DNA of 64,000 nt from JBCCBV01 sp039033855. GTDB lineage: Bacteria > Planctomycetota > Phycisphaerae > Phycisphaerales > Phycisphaeraceae. The position numbers were made by a program, and so were the translations under genes. The notes under the pieces were generated by a model. That model worked only from the letters and a program-made list of their open reading frames with translations, was not told where the DNA came from and searched no databases. Below, in pieces: positions 24,637 to 33,718 of this stretch. The first letter of the stretch is position 1. Every line of letters begins with the position of its first letter. The DNA lies in assembly GCA_039033855.1 (NCBI GenBank), contig JBCCBV010000010.1, positions 1-64,000 on the forward strand. The letters run 5' to 3'.

Positions 24637-25836
24637 TCACACCCTTGCAGGCCTGAGCTCTTCGACCGTCTTCAGCTCGGCGAGCTTCTCGCCATCGCAG
24701 CAACCCGACGACGCGTCGCACGACGCCGGCTCGGATTGATCGACGCGCTCTGAGTCGCTTCCGGCGGAGCTACTTCCGGGGCCGGAGGCGGGGGCGGTGC
24801 TACTTCCGGGCGTGGCGGGGGTGGCGGGGGTTCCGGGGGTGGCGGAAGCCTCCACCAAATGGAACCCAGCGTCGTCGAGCATCCGGCGGACGTGCTTCGA
24901 CTCCTCACCCTTCGCGTTCAGGTAGCCGCCCAGGAACAGCGAGTTGGCGGCGTACAGCGCCATCGGCTCCAGGGCGCCCAGGTGCATCTCGCGCCCCGCG
25001 GCGATGCGCAGCTCGGCCCGGGGACACACCAGCCGGACCATGCACAAGATCCGCAGCGCGTACTGCGGCGAGAGCCCGGCCGGCCTGAGTTGTCCGCCCT
25101 CAAACGGCAAGAGGAAGTTGACCGGGATCGACGACGCCCCCAGCTCACGCAGCGCAAAGGCCAGCTCGACCAGCTCGCCCGGCTGCTCGCCCATGCCCAC
25201 GATGAGCCCGCTGCACAGCTGCATGCCCGCGGCCTTGGCCGACTCGAGCGTGTTCACCCGGTCTTCGTAGGTGTGGGTGGTGCAGATCGAGGCGTAACGA
25301 CCCTTGGCGGTGTTGAGGTTGTGGTTCAGCCGGTCGACGCCGGCGTCGGCCAGGATGTCGGCCTTGCCGTTATCGAGCAGCCCGCACGACACGCAGACCT
25401 CGAGCCCCGGGTGGCGGTCCTTCACGGCCCGCACCAGGCCGGCCAGACGGTTGGCGCGCGACTCGGTCGGGCCCCGGCCGGACACGACCAGGCAGTAGCG
25501 GAAGGCGCCGTTGGCGACGGCGGCGTCGGCCTCGGCCAGGACCTCGGCTTCGCTCTTGAGGCCGTAGGACTCGATCGGCACGTCGGTGCCCTTGCGCTGC
25601 GAGCAGTAGCTGCAGTCCTCGGGGCAGGCGCCGTTCTGCGCGTTGTTGAGCACGTGGGCCTGCACGCCCAGGCCGAAGTAGTGCTTGCGCACGGTGAACG
25701 CGGCGTGCAAGAGCGGCAGCAGCTCGACGTCGGGGTCCGTCAAGAGCTGTTCCGCGACTTCCGGGGAAGGCGGGGTGTCTTGCAGGGCCTGCTCGGCCAA
25801 GTCGGCGTAGAACGACAGTGCTTCGGTGGTTTGCAT
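24637..25836 (-). CDS. bioB: Biotin synthase
   Basis: BioB inserts sulfur into dethiobiotin, the last step to biotin, using radical SAM chemistry. The SAM-cluster motif is CPEDCSYCSQ (Cys-x3-Cys-x2-Cys). GLLDNGKADILADAGVDRLNHNLNT, CSGLIVGMGE, PVNFLLPFEG and the cluster Arg region AAGREMHL are family marks. The start at 25836 (MQTTEALSFYADL) suits the usual length. Oddity: after EESKHVRRMLDDAGFHLVEA the protein carries about 60 extra residues. These are Pro/Thr/Gly/Ser-rich and coded by GC repeats with two CTACTTCCGGG copies; they end in a cysteine-rich CDASSGCCDG tail. Confidence 0.94.
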   Translation of the reverse strand: MQTTEALSFYADLAEQALQDTPPSPEVAEQLLTDPDVELLPLLHAAFTVRKHYFGLGVQAHVLNNAQNGACPEDCSYCSQRKGTDVPIESYGLKSEAEVLAEADAAVANGAFRYCLVVSGRGPTESRANRLAGLVRAVKDRHPGLEVCVSCGLLDNGKADILADAGVDRLNHNLNTAKGRYASICTTHTYEDRVNTLESAKAAGMQLCSGLIVGMGEQPGELVELAFALRELGASSIPVNFLLPFEGGQLRPAGLSPQYALRILCMVRLVCPRAELRIAAGREMHLGALEPMALYAANSLFLGGYLNAKGEESKHVRRMLDDAGFHLVEASATPGTPATPATPGSSTAPASGPGSSSAGSDSERVDQSEPASCDASSGCCDGEKLAELKTVEELRPARV

Positions 25837-25973
25837 GGCGGTGGCCCCTTCGGATCCGGCACGGCTGGCACGGCCTTCCGCGCCGCGCATCGGGCGTCCA
25901 GCATATCTCGGGCGGCGGCTTCCCGGGCTCCCCGGGGCGCTCCGCAGGGTGTCCGGGGGTATCATCTTCGCCT

Positions 25974-27158
25974 GTGAGTCCGACTCCTTCTCCTCGAACC
26001 CGGCGTCCGATCTGGAAGCAACCGGCCCGGCGTCGGCCGTGGGTCATCCCCCTGCTGGTGCTCGGCATGCTGGGGTGGTCGGCATGGACGTACGCCCAAG
26101 GCGAAGGCGTCGCTCCCGCCCAGGACCCTTCGCCTGCCGTACCGGCCGCATCGTCCGTCGAAACCCCAGCCGCCCAAACCACGAGCGGTCCGACTCCCCC
26201 GGCCACGGGCCTGAGCGACGACCCGCTCGAACGCCTGCGCACGCTCTATCAGTTTTCACCGGTGATCAACGGCGTCATCGCCGGGCTGTCGGTCCTGGCG
26301 CTGGCGCTCTTTGTGAGTTACCTGCTGACGATCAACCGCCGATCCGCGGCGCCGGCCGACCTGATGGACGAGCTCACCCGGCTGATCACGCGTGGCCGGT
26401 TCGACCAGGCCGCCGACCTCTGCGGCCGACACCGCCGGGTGCTCGCGGCGGGCGTGATCGGGCGCTGCCTCGACAACGCCGACCAAGACCCCGCAGCGCT
26501 CTTGGACCTGATCGAAACCGAAGGCCGACGCCGAGCCGATCTGGTCTGGAACCGGATCAGCTACCTGGCCGACATCTCCAACGTCGCCCCCATGCTCGGG
26601 CTGCTGGGCACGGTCATCGGGATGATCGAAGCGTTCTTCAGCCTCGACTCCACCGGCGGCTCGCTCGCGGCGTCGAGCCTGAGCAGCGGCGTGGGCCAGG
26701 CCATGGCCACCACGATGTTCGGGCTGATGGTGGGCATCGGCGCCTTGGTGCTTTATTCAGTGGTTAAAGGGCGGGCCACGCGCACGCTGGCCGACGCCGA
26801 GGCGGCGATCCACGCCGTGGCCGACCACCTCAAACGGGCCATCGTCGAGTCGCAGGACGAGTACCCCTATGAACCCGCCGACGCCTACGCGGCGTACGCC
26901 TCGGGCACGCAGGGCAGCGGCGTCCGCCCGGTGGTGTCGGCGTCGGGCATCAGCGCCCCGGACGACACCTCGCCCTTGCCCAGCCCGGCCGACATCGACC
27001 CAACCGCCATGACCGAGCCCGACCCCGGCGACGGCACAGGCCCCGCCACGCCGCCTGGGTCCCCAAGACCCCGCCCGAACCCGCCGCCCATCCCGCCGTC
27101 GGCGGCGCGCACCGTGCAGTCGTCGCGCAGGCGACCCGAGCGCCCCGACTACCGCTAG
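25974..27158 (+). CDS. MotA/TolQ/ExbB proton channel family protein
   Basis: A 394-residue membrane protein. The GTG at 25974 gives MSPTPSPRTRRPIWKQ, then a first hydrophobic segment (WVIPLLVLGMLGWSAWTYA), a Pro/Ala-rich periplasmic stretch and a second helix (GVIAGLSVLALALFVSYLLTI). The conserved block DISNVAPMLGLLGTVIGMIEAFF and the GQAMATTMFGLMVGIGALVLYSV helices follow; these form the proton path with the ExbD partner next door. The C-terminal 100 residues are Pro-rich and disordered, beyond the usual ExbB length (about 240). It is probably part of a TonB- or Tol-type energy unit, though no TonB gene is nearby. Confidence 0.9.
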   Translation: MSPTPSPRTRRPIWKQPARRRPWVIPLLVLGMLGWSAWTYAQGEGVAPAQDPSPAVPAASSVETPAAQTTSGPTPPATGLSDDPLERLRTLYQFSPVINGVIAGLSVLALALFVSYLLTINRRSAAPADLMDELTRLITRGRFDQAADLCGRHRRVLAAGVIGRCLDNADQDPAALLDLIETEGRRRADLVWNRISYLADISNVAPMLGLLGTVIGMIEAFFSLDSTGGSLAASSLSSGVGQAMATTMFGLMVGIGALVLYSVVKGRATRTLADAEAAIHAVADHLKRAIVESQDEYPYEPADAYAAYASGTQGSGVRPVVSASGISAPDDTSPLPSPADIDPTAMTEPDPGDGTGPATPPGSPRPRPNPPPIPPSAARTVQSSRRRPERPDYR

Positions 27159-27172
27159 ACGGCCGCCCCGCC

Positions 27173-27592
27173 ATGAGCTTCGCCAGCGAATCCCGCGAGC
27201 GCGTCCGACCCGTCCTGCCCCTGGCCGGCATGGTGGACGTGCTGTTCCTGCTGCTGATCTTTTTCATGACCGCCGGGGCGATGCGCGAGCGCGAGAACAT
27301 CGTCGAAATCAACCCGCCCGAGTCCAGCCAGGGCGTCGACCGCACCGCGCCGGGCGTGGTCGTGGCGGCCACGGCCGACAACGAGCTGGTGCTCAACGGC
27401 CGGGTGGTCAGCCTCGCAGACCTCGAAGCGGCGCTCCGCGCCCACGGCGCCGACTCGCCGGGCGAGGCCGTCACCCTGCAAGCCGACGAGGTGTCGCACG
27501 TCGGGCTCTTTGCCAAGGTGCAAGACATCGTGATCGACGCCGGGCTGACGTTCCAATACGCCACGGTTCGGCCGGCCGATGCTCTCAACTAA
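27173..27592 (+). CDS. ExbD/TolR family biopolymer transport protein
   Basis: A 139-residue single-pass protein. The N-terminus holds PLAGMVDVLFLLLIFFMTAGA, in which the membrane Asp (residue 22) is the proton-carrying residue. A short periplasmic domain ends in HVGLFAKVQDIVIDAGLTFQYATV. It begins 14 bp after the ExbB-like gene and pairs with it. Confidence 0.92.
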   Translation: MSFASESRERVRPVLPLAGMVDVLFLLLIFFMTAGAMRERENIVEINPPESSQGVDRTAPGVVVAATADNELVLNGRVVSLADLEAALRAHGADSPGEAVTLQADEVSHVGLFAKVQDIVIDAGLTFQYATVRPADALN

Positions 27593-27631
27593 GTCTCAAC
27601 GAAACCAGAGCGTTCAAGAACCCGCAAGACG

Positions 27632-28285
27632 CTAATCGGTCGACACCAGCCGGCGTTGGTGCTCGCGGATCGTGTCGATCACCGCCGACGGCGCCGCGAG
27701 CCCGCGGACGACGATCTCCATGTCGTCCTGGCCGGCGCTCGAAATCGCCACGCACCCCACGCCCACCAGCCGTTCGACGATGCTCTGCTCGAGCTGGATG
27801 TTGCGGATGTCGTCGTGCTGCACCTCGCTGGTCCGGCGCTCGATGATGCCGCGGACCCAAACACTCCGCTGGGTGGTGACGCGCAGCACCTCGAAGCGGG
27901 TCAAGAACGCCATCACGCCCAGGCCGAGCGCCGCCAGCACCGCCAAGCCAACCCCCGCCCACGCCAGCACCGCCTGAGGCGTGCCTTCAAGCCGCACCAT
28001 CGACACCACCGCCACCACGGCGCCGACCAGGAACAGCCCGACCCAGCCCACGGTCCGCATGGGCGATTGGCGGAACGCCGCGGGGTGAAAGCTGGCGACC
28101 TCGCGCTCGGGCTCGTCGCCGGTCGCGGCCAGGGCCTGGCCTTCGGCCCCCACCAGCCGGGCGTCGGGCACCCGGGCCCGAAACGGCAGCTTGCAGGCGG
28201 CACAGGCCACCGGGCCGTCCAGACGCCCCTCGGGCACGCGTTGGGGCTCGGCGCAATGCGGGCAAGCGAAAGTGAACTCGGCCAT
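27632..28285 (-). CDS. PH domain-containing membrane protein with N-terminal zinc ribbon
   Basis: A 217-residue protein. Residues 1-33 form a zinc-ribbon (FACPHCAEPQ...VACAACKLPFRA; two Cys-x2-Cys). Two membrane helices follow (VGWVGLFLVGAVVAVVSM; VGLAVLAALGLGVMAFL). Then comes a bacterial PH domain (DUF304/bPH2): RFEVLRVTTQRSVWVRGIIERRTSEVQHDDIRNIQLEQ, IGVGCVAISSAG. Function unknown. It converges on the ExbD gene. Confidence 0.85.
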   Translation of the reverse strand: MAEFTFACPHCAEPQRVPEGRLDGPVACAACKLPFRARVPDARLVGAEGQALAATGDEPEREVASFHPAAFRQSPMRTVGWVGLFLVGAVVAVVSMVRLEGTPQAVLAWAGVGLAVLAALGLGVMAFLTRFEVLRVTTQRSVWVRGIIERRTSEVQHDDIRNIQLEQSIVERLVGVGCVAISSAGQDDMEIVVRGLAAPSAVIDTIREHQRRLVSTD

Positions 28286-28375
28286 GCCCGCCAACGTACC
28301 ACCGTTCAGACCTGTGGTTGTGCGCGCCGCGCGGCCCGGCCCGTCCGTTAGCATGCCTCGCACCGGAGCCCCGCC

Positions 28376-28600
28376 GTGACCCAGCAGACCGAAACCGCCA
28401 CCGATTACGAAGGCCGCCCCATCGAAGTGGGCGACATCGTCCGCACCCTCGGCGGCGAGATGACCGGCACCGTGCGCGAAATCGCCTCGGAAGACGGCGA
28501 AGAGTTCGTCCGCGTCCGCCCGACCCACATGGCCGCGGGCAAGGGCGTCTGGCACTCGGCAGACCGGCTGCTGTTCACCAAACAGGGCCGTAAACGCTGA
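28376..28600 (+). CDS. Small conserved-looking protein, possible SH3/KOW-like fold
   Basis: A 74-residue protein starting at a GTG preceded at 7 bases by GGAG. The sequence EGRPIEVGDIVRTLGGEMTGTVREIASEDGEEFVRVRPTH reads as a short beta-barrel, with an 'I-x-V-G-D-x-V-R' opening like SH3b/KOW domains. A HSADRLLF strand follows. It ends 23 bp before the next gene. No assigned function. Confidence 0.7.
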   Translation: MTQQTETATDYEGRPIEVGDIVRTLGGEMTGTVREIASEDGEEFVRVRPTHMAAGKGVWHSADRLLFTKQGRKR

Positions 28601-28623
28601 CCGATCGCCGGGCGGGGTTGCGG

Positions 28624-30366
28624 ATGTTGATCGGCGCCCTGGGCTTTGGCCTGGCGCTGCTGGCCACGTCGGCGGTGCTGGGTCAACCGGCTCCGACCGC
28701 GACCGAATCCGTCGCTCCCATCCCAGCCGCCGCACAAGACACGCCCTGGGCCGAGCGCCTGCCCATCCACCCGCTGGTGGTGCTGTTCGGCTGCATCGCC
28801 GCGGGCATGGCCCTGGGGCGCATCACCCTGCTGGGCCTGTCGCTGGGCAGTTCGGGCGTGCTGTTCGCCGCGCTCGCGGCCGGCTGGGCCGGCTACGGAT
28901 TGCCCGAAGGCGCCGCCACGCTGGGGCTGGTGCTGTTCGTCTACTGCGTGGGGTTGACCGCCGGGCCAACGTTCTTCCGCGCCTTCGCCAAGCGCGGCAA
29001 CGCGCTGGCCGTAATCAGCGCCGCCACCGTGGCCACCGGCGCCGCCACTACCGCCCTGCTGGCCATGGCCACGGGCATCCCGTCCGACCTGGCGGTGGGC
29101 ATCTTCGCCGGGGCGCTCACCAGCACGCCGGCACTTGCGGCCGGCACCGAGGCCGCGGCCATCCTGTTCGGCGACGGCGGCCAGCGCGTGTCCGTCGGCT
29201 ACGGCCTGGCGTACCCGTTCGGCGTCATCGGCGTGGTGCTTTTCATCCAAGCCATGCCCCGCTTGCTCGGCCAAGAACTGAACCAACCCGCAACCGATTC
29301 CGCCTCGCAAGCCGACAGGCAGACCATCACCCGCGCCCTGGTCGAAGTGGCCAACCCCACGCTCCAGGGCCGGCCGATCGCCGATGTCGCGGCGCTGGTC
29401 GACTCGGGCTGTCAGATTTCGCGCCACGTTGAAGAGGGCCGACTGGTCCCCATCCGCCCCGACTTCGTGTTCACGCTCGGCGACCGCGTCATGCTCGTCG
29501 GCCGGCCCGGCGACCTGGGCCGGGTCATCGACCTGATCGGCAGGCGGGTCGAGGACCGCGACCTGGCGCCCATGGACACCGAGCGCGAACGCCGACAGGT
29601 GGCGCTGTCTTCGCGCGCTCTGGCCGGAAAGACGCTGCGCGAGCTCGACCTGCTCGGGCGCTACGGCGTGGTGGTGACCCGGCTGCGGCGCTTCGGCGTC
29701 GACTTCGTGCCCAAGCCCGAAACCACGCTCCACAGCGGCGACATGCTGACGGTCGTGGGCTCGGCCGAGGCGTTGCCGGCGTTCGCCGACGCGGCCGGGC
29801 ACCGCGCGGTGCTGGTGGACCAGAGCGACCTGATCTCGCTGGGCGTGGGCATTGCGCTCGGGGTGTCGGCCGGGCTGATCCCGCTGAGCCTGCCCGGCGG
29901 CGCGTCGCTCACCCTGGGGCTTGCCGGCGGGCCGTTGCTCGTGGGGCTGGTGCTCGGCCACTTCGGGCGCTTCGCCGGGCTGGTGGGCTACCTGCCCCGG
30001 GCTTCGCGCCTGGTGTTGATGGAGGTCGGGCTGGTGATGTTCCTGGCCGGCGCCGGGGTCCGGGCCGGCGGGGCGCTGCTGCCGGTGCTGCGCGAGCACG
30101 GCCCATCGCTCGTAGGCATGGCCATCGTCGTCGCCGTCGTGCCCATGGCCACCGCATTCTGGCTGGCCCGCAAGGTCTTCAAGCTCCCGATGCTCGAATC
30201 GCTCGGCGGGGCCTGCGGCGGCATGACCTCCACCCCCGGGCTGGGCGCGATTGCCGCCAAAACCGACGCCGACGCGCCCGTCATCGCTTACGCGGCGGCG
30301 TATCCCGTGGCGCTGATCTTAATGACGCTGGCCGCGCAGCTGCTCGTGCGATTGGCCGGGGCGTAA
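28624..30366 (+). CDS. AspT/YidE-YbjL duplication family transporter with RCK-C domains
   Basis: A 580-residue inner-membrane protein. Two homologous halves of about five helices each carry the repeated G-x-x-x-S/T-T-P motif: GALTSTPALAAGTEAA in the first and GACGGMTSTPGLGAIAAKTDA in the second. Between them are two TrkA-C (RCK-C) domains, QITRALVEVANPTLQGRPIADVAA and GKTLRELDLLGRYGVVVTRLRR. That order defines the AspT/YidE family of aspartate-alanine antiporter relatives. Substrate unknown. The ATG at 28624 is preferred to TTG at 28618 because GGCGGGG then lies 6 bases upstream. An extra hydrophobic leader of about 40 residues precedes the family start. Confidence 0.9.
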   Translation: MLIGALGFGLALLATSAVLGQPAPTATESVAPIPAAAQDTPWAERLPIHPLVVLFGCIAAGMALGRITLLGLSLGSSGVLFAALAAGWAGYGLPEGAATLGLVLFVYCVGLTAGPTFFRAFAKRGNALAVISAATVATGAATTALLAMATGIPSDLAVGIFAGALTSTPALAAGTEAAAILFGDGGQRVSVGYGLAYPFGVIGVVLFIQAMPRLLGQELNQPATDSASQADRQTITRALVEVANPTLQGRPIADVAALVDSGCQISRHVEEGRLVPIRPDFVFTLGDRVMLVGRPGDLGRVIDLIGRRVEDRDLAPMDTERERRQVALSSRALAGKTLRELDLLGRYGVVVTRLRRFGVDFVPKPETTLHSGDMLTVVGSAEALPAFADAAGHRAVLVDQSDLISLGVGIALGVSAGLIPLSLPGGASLTLGLAGGPLLVGLVLGHFGRFAGLVGYLPRASRLVLMEVGLVMFLAGAGVRAGGALLPVLREHGPSLVGMAIVVAVVPMATAFWLARKVFKLPMLESLGGACGGMTSTPGLGAIAAKTDADAPVIAYAAAYPVALILMTLAAQLLVRLAGA

Positions 30367-30376
30367 CCGAAACCCG

Positions 30377-31081
30377 TTACGCCGAGCTGCGGCCCGGCTG
30401 CGGCGGAAACTCGCTGGCCGGCTCGAACCCCGCGGGGCGGACCACCTCACCATCGGCCAAGTAGATGACGTCCGCCGCGATGTTGCACGCGTGGTCGGCC
30501 ACCCGCTCGATCTGTCGCGACACGCCCGACAACAGCATGAGCTGCTCCAACCGGTCCGGCTGGCTGCGCATCGCCGTGATCACGTCGGCGTACATCCGCC
30601 GATTCATCGCGTCGACCCGATCGTCGGCCGAGCGCACCGCGCGGGCGCGGTCGGCATCGACCTGCACCAGCGACGCCAGCGACTTGTCCAGCATGCCCAG
30701 CGCCTGGTCGGCCATGGCCCGCACGTCCACCGGCCAGCGGTCGAGCACCGGCAGGTGGGTGAGCGCCACGCCCGCCTCCGCCACGTTGGTCGCGTGCTGA
30801 CCGATGCGGTGCAGGTCCGACGCGATCTTCAGCACCGCGACCACAAACCGCAGGTCGAACGCCACCGGCTGGTGCAGCGCCAGGGTGTGCAGACACTCTT
30901 CTTCGAGCGACACCCGGGCCTGGTCGAGCTGCGCCGCGCGGGCCAGCACCGAACGCCCCAGGTCCGCGTCGCGCTCGAGCACCGAACGCACCGCGTCGTG
31001 CATGGCTTCCTCGCTGACCCCGGCCAGGGTCAGGAGCATCTTCTTGACCTTCTCGACTTGGCGCTGGAGGAAAATCGCCAT
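30377..31081 (-). CDS. phoU: Phosphate signalling protein PhoU
   Basis: A 234-residue all-helical protein with the duplicated PhoU pattern: E/DADLGRSVLARAAQLDQARVSLEEECL and the second-half DDRVDAMNRRMYADVITAM. The metal-binding loop is CLHTLALHQPVAFDLRFVVAVLKIASDLHRIG. PhoU links the Pst transporter to PhoR and damps the Pho response. A 20-residue Pro-rich end is extra. It lies 145 bp after phoR; no pst genes are in the window. Confidence 0.93.
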   Translation of the reverse strand: MAIFLQRQVEKVKKMLLTLAGVSEEAMHDAVRSVLERDADLGRSVLARAAQLDQARVSLEEECLHTLALHQPVAFDLRFVVAVLKIASDLHRIGQHATNVAEAGVALTHLPVLDRWPVDVRAMADQALGMLDKSLASLVQVDADRARAVRSADDRVDAMNRRMYADVITAMRSQPDRLEQLMLLSGVSRQIERVADHACNIAADVIYLADGEVVRPAGFEPASEFPPQPGRSSA

Positions 31082-31226
31082 GACTCAGGGCCCAAACGGT
31101 GAAGCGACTCAGACGGCGGCGGCCGAAGCGCAGGAAACAAAAGCAATCGGGTGGAGGCGTCGGGGCGGGGTGGGGCGCCGGTCCACACCCCCTGGAGAGC
31201 GCCGCAGCGTCGCGCGGCCTCCCGGG

Positions 31227-32834
31227 TCAGGCGGGGCCCGACTCGGTTTGCACCGAAGCCGGGTGTGGGCGATCCGGTCCGGACCACCCTTGGGTGGGCG
31301 GCGGCCTTGTATCCGACCCCTCCGAAATCGCGGAAGGGCCGGGCTGTTCGGTCGCCGGTGTTGAATCGTCGTCCACAACGCCCGCAGCGTCAACAGGATC
31401 GAGGCCTTGCGCAGCCGTATTTACAGAGATTGAACCTGAATCTTCCCCGTCTTCCGGTTCCGGCGACGCTTCGCCCGGCTGAAGGTGGATGCGGAACTCC
31501 GAACCCACACCCGGCGACGAATCCACCGACACCCGCCCGCCCAGCGATTCGGCGGCGTGCTTCACGATCGAAAGCCCCAGCCCCGTCCCCCCAAGGTCGC
31601 GCGAACGCGCCTTGTCCGTGCGATAGAACCGCTCGAAAATCCGGGTCAGGTGGTCGGCTTCGACCCCACGGCCCTGGTCGCGCACGCTGATCACCACCTC
31701 GCCCCCTTCCCGGGTCACCTCCACCCGCACCGTGGTCTCTTCATCGCTGTACTTCACCGCGTTGTCGATCAGGTTGACCATGGCTTGCTCGAGCATCAGG
31801 CCGTTCATCTGGGCGTAGATTTCCGGGTCGGCCTGGACCTCGATGCCGATCTGCTTGGTCGCCGCCTTGGCCCCGCAGGTCTCCACCGCCGCCCACAGGA
31901 CCGTCTCGACCGGCTCGCTGGTCAGCTCCACGTCGTGGGCTTCGGTTTCGTTTTCGATCCGCGTCAGCGTCAGCAGGTCTTCGACGATCGCGTCGAGCCG
32001 GTCCGACTGCCGAGCGATGATCCGCATGAATCGCCGGGCCTGTTCGACCTCGATCTCCGGGTCGTCCAAGATGGTTTCGATCGCCGCTTTGATCGCCGAC
32101 ACCGGCGTCTTGACCTCGTGCGAAACGTTGGCCACAAAGTCGCGACGGACCGACTCGAGCCGGCGCAGCTGCGTCACGTCGTGCAGCACCACCAGCACGC
32201 CCAGCAGTTCGCCCGACCCCTCGCGCAGCAGCGCCGTCTGCACTTGAAGCGAGCGCTCGCGCCCCGAATCGACCCCGCCGCGCAACCGCATCTCGCCGGT
32301 AACGGCCTTGCGCTTGCGCACGGTGTCGCGGATCAATTCCACCAAGCGGGGGTTGCGCACCGACTCCTGGATCGCCCGGCCGATCACCACGCCCGGCTCG
32401 GTGCGCAGCATCCCCGCGGCCGCGCGGTTCAGCGAAATCACCCGCTCGTCCAGGTCGACCGCGACCACGCCTTCGACCATCGACGACAGCACCGCCCCGA
32501 GCTCGTTGCGCTGGCGCACCACGGTCGACAGCCGGTCGTCGAGCTGCCGGGCCATCTTGTTAAGCGTGTTGGCCAGGCGCCCGATGCGCAGCGGGCCTTG
32601 CGCAGAGACCCGCGTGCTCAAGCTTCCGGCCGCCAAGCGCGACGCCGAGTGCTCGAGCTTCCGCATCGCACGGTGGATCAGCAGCAGGCACACCCCGAAC
32701 GCCAGCAGCGTCACGAAAAGCAGCGCCGCCAGCGTGGCGATCCACAGCGCCCCCGCATCGACCTGCCCGAGCGCACGGACGGGCTCCAGGGTCTCAGCCA
32801 AGGCACACGGGATGGAAAGGCTGTGCAACGTCAT
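31227..32834 (-). CDS. phoR: Phosphate-type sensor histidine kinase PhoR
   Basis: About 535 residues from the ATG at 32834 (32846 and 32885 are alternatives; GGAAG lies 12 bases ahead of this one). Domains: a membrane helix (ALWIATLAALLFVTLLAFGVCLLL), HAMP, a PAS domain (GAVLSSMVEGVVAVDLDERVISLNRAAAGMLR), HisKA with phospho-His in FVANVSHEVKTPVSAIKAAI, and HATPase with N box MVNLIDNAVKYS, VRDQGRGVE and GGTGLGLSIVKH. An acidic, Pro-rich tail of about 75 residues follows. The order phoB-phoR-phoU supports a phosphate-responsive kinase. Confidence 0.93.
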   Translation of the reverse strand: MTLHSLSIPCALAETLEPVRALGQVDAGALWIATLAALLFVTLLAFGVCLLLIHRAMRKLEHSASRLAAGSLSTRVSAQGPLRIGRLANTLNKMARQLDDRLSTVVRQRNELGAVLSSMVEGVVAVDLDERVISLNRAAAGMLRTEPGVVIGRAIQESVRNPRLVELIRDTVRKRKAVTGEMRLRGGVDSGRERSLQVQTALLREGSGELLGVLVVLHDVTQLRRLESVRRDFVANVSHEVKTPVSAIKAAIETILDDPEIEVEQARRFMRIIARQSDRLDAIVEDLLTLTRIENETEAHDVELTSEPVETVLWAAVETCGAKAATKQIGIEVQADPEIYAQMNGLMLEQAMVNLIDNAVKYSDEETTVRVEVTREGGEVVISVRDQGRGVEADHLTRIFERFYRTDKARSRDLGGTGLGLSIVKHAAESLGGRVSVDSSPGVGSEFRIHLQPGEASPEPEDGEDSGSISVNTAAQGLDPVDAAGVVDDDSTPATEQPGPSAISEGSDTRPPPTQGWSGPDRPHPASVQTESGPA

Positions 32835-32983
32835 CGCGGGACGCATCTTCCAGCAGAGGTCAAGCCAGGCCAACGGGCCGCGCAACCGAAGCCGCCCGGG
32901 GCAATCCGGGGCAATCCGGCGTTTCAGTCATCACACAAAACGGTGCGCATCAAACGCCGCTTACAACCGGAACAAGCCCGAGG

Positions 32984-33718
32984 TCAGCCCCGGAACCGGT
33001 AGCCCACGCCGCGCACCGTTTCGATGTTACGGCCCACCGTGCCGAGCTTGCGTCGCAGCGAAACCACCTGCACGTCCACCGAGCGATCGGTCACCGCGGC
33101 GAAGCCCTCGTGGATCGACTCGATGATCTGCTGGCGGGTAAACACGCGCGAAGGCTTGCTGGCCAACAGCGAAAGCAGCTTGAACTCGGTGGCGGTCAGG
33201 TCGACGGTCTGGCCGCCGACTTCGACCTCGTGCCGTTCGCGGTCGACGGTCACGCCGCCGGCCTCGATGACCTTTTCGATCTCCTCGCTCTGCTCGCGCT
33301 CGGCGCGACGCATCACCGCGGTGATGCGGGCCATGAGCACCCTGGGCGAAAACGGCTTGGTGATGTAGTCGTCGGCGCCAATCTCCAGGCCGCGGACGAT
33401 GTCGCTTTCTTCACCCTTGGCCGTGAGCATGATCACGGGGATGCCCCCGGTGTGCTCGCGGCTCTTGAGCGTCCGGCAGACCTCCAGCCCGTCCATCGCC
33501 GGCAGCATCAGGTCCAGCAGAATCAGGTCCGGGTGCTCGGCCCGCACCAGCCGCAGGCCTTCCTCGCCGCTGGTGGCGGTACGCACCTCGTACCCCTCAC
33601 GAGAAAGGTTGTACTTGAGCAGTTCCAGCAGGTCCTGCTCGTCCTCCACGATCAAGATCGACAGCGTGTCCTTACGGCTCGCAGCCTCGACCGGGTCTGT
33701 TGTCTGCACCGATGTCAT
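32984..33718 (-). CDS. phoB: Phosphate regulon response regulator PhoB
   Basis: A 244-residue OmpR-type regulator. The receiver domain has the acidic pair in ILIVEDEQDLL, phospho-acceptor Asp in LILLDLMLPAMDG, the Thr in VIMLTAKG and the Lys in DYITKPFSP. The winged-helix output domain has VDLTATEFKLLSLLASKPSRVFTRQQI and the recognition helix SVDVQVVSLRRKLG, ending VRGVGYRFRG. The kinase follows 149 bp downstream; the porin lies upstream on the same strand. Confidence 0.95.
   Translation of the reverse strand: MTSVQTTDPVEAASRKDTLSILIVEDEQDLLELLKYNLSREGYEVRTATSGEEGLRLVRAEHPDLILLDLMLPAMDGLEVCRTLKSREHTGGIPVIMLTAKGEESDIVRGLEIGADDYITKPFSPRVLMARITAVMRRAEREQSEEIEKVIEAGGVTVDRERHEVEVGGQTVDLTATEFKLLSLLASKPSRVFTRQQIIESIHEGFAAVTDRSVDVQVVSLRRKLGTVGRNIETVRGVGYRFRG

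Noticed and set aside
27593..27631. Bidirectional terminator between the ExbD-like and PH-domain genes
   Set aside because: The short AGCGT/ACGCT pairing is too weak and has no T-run.
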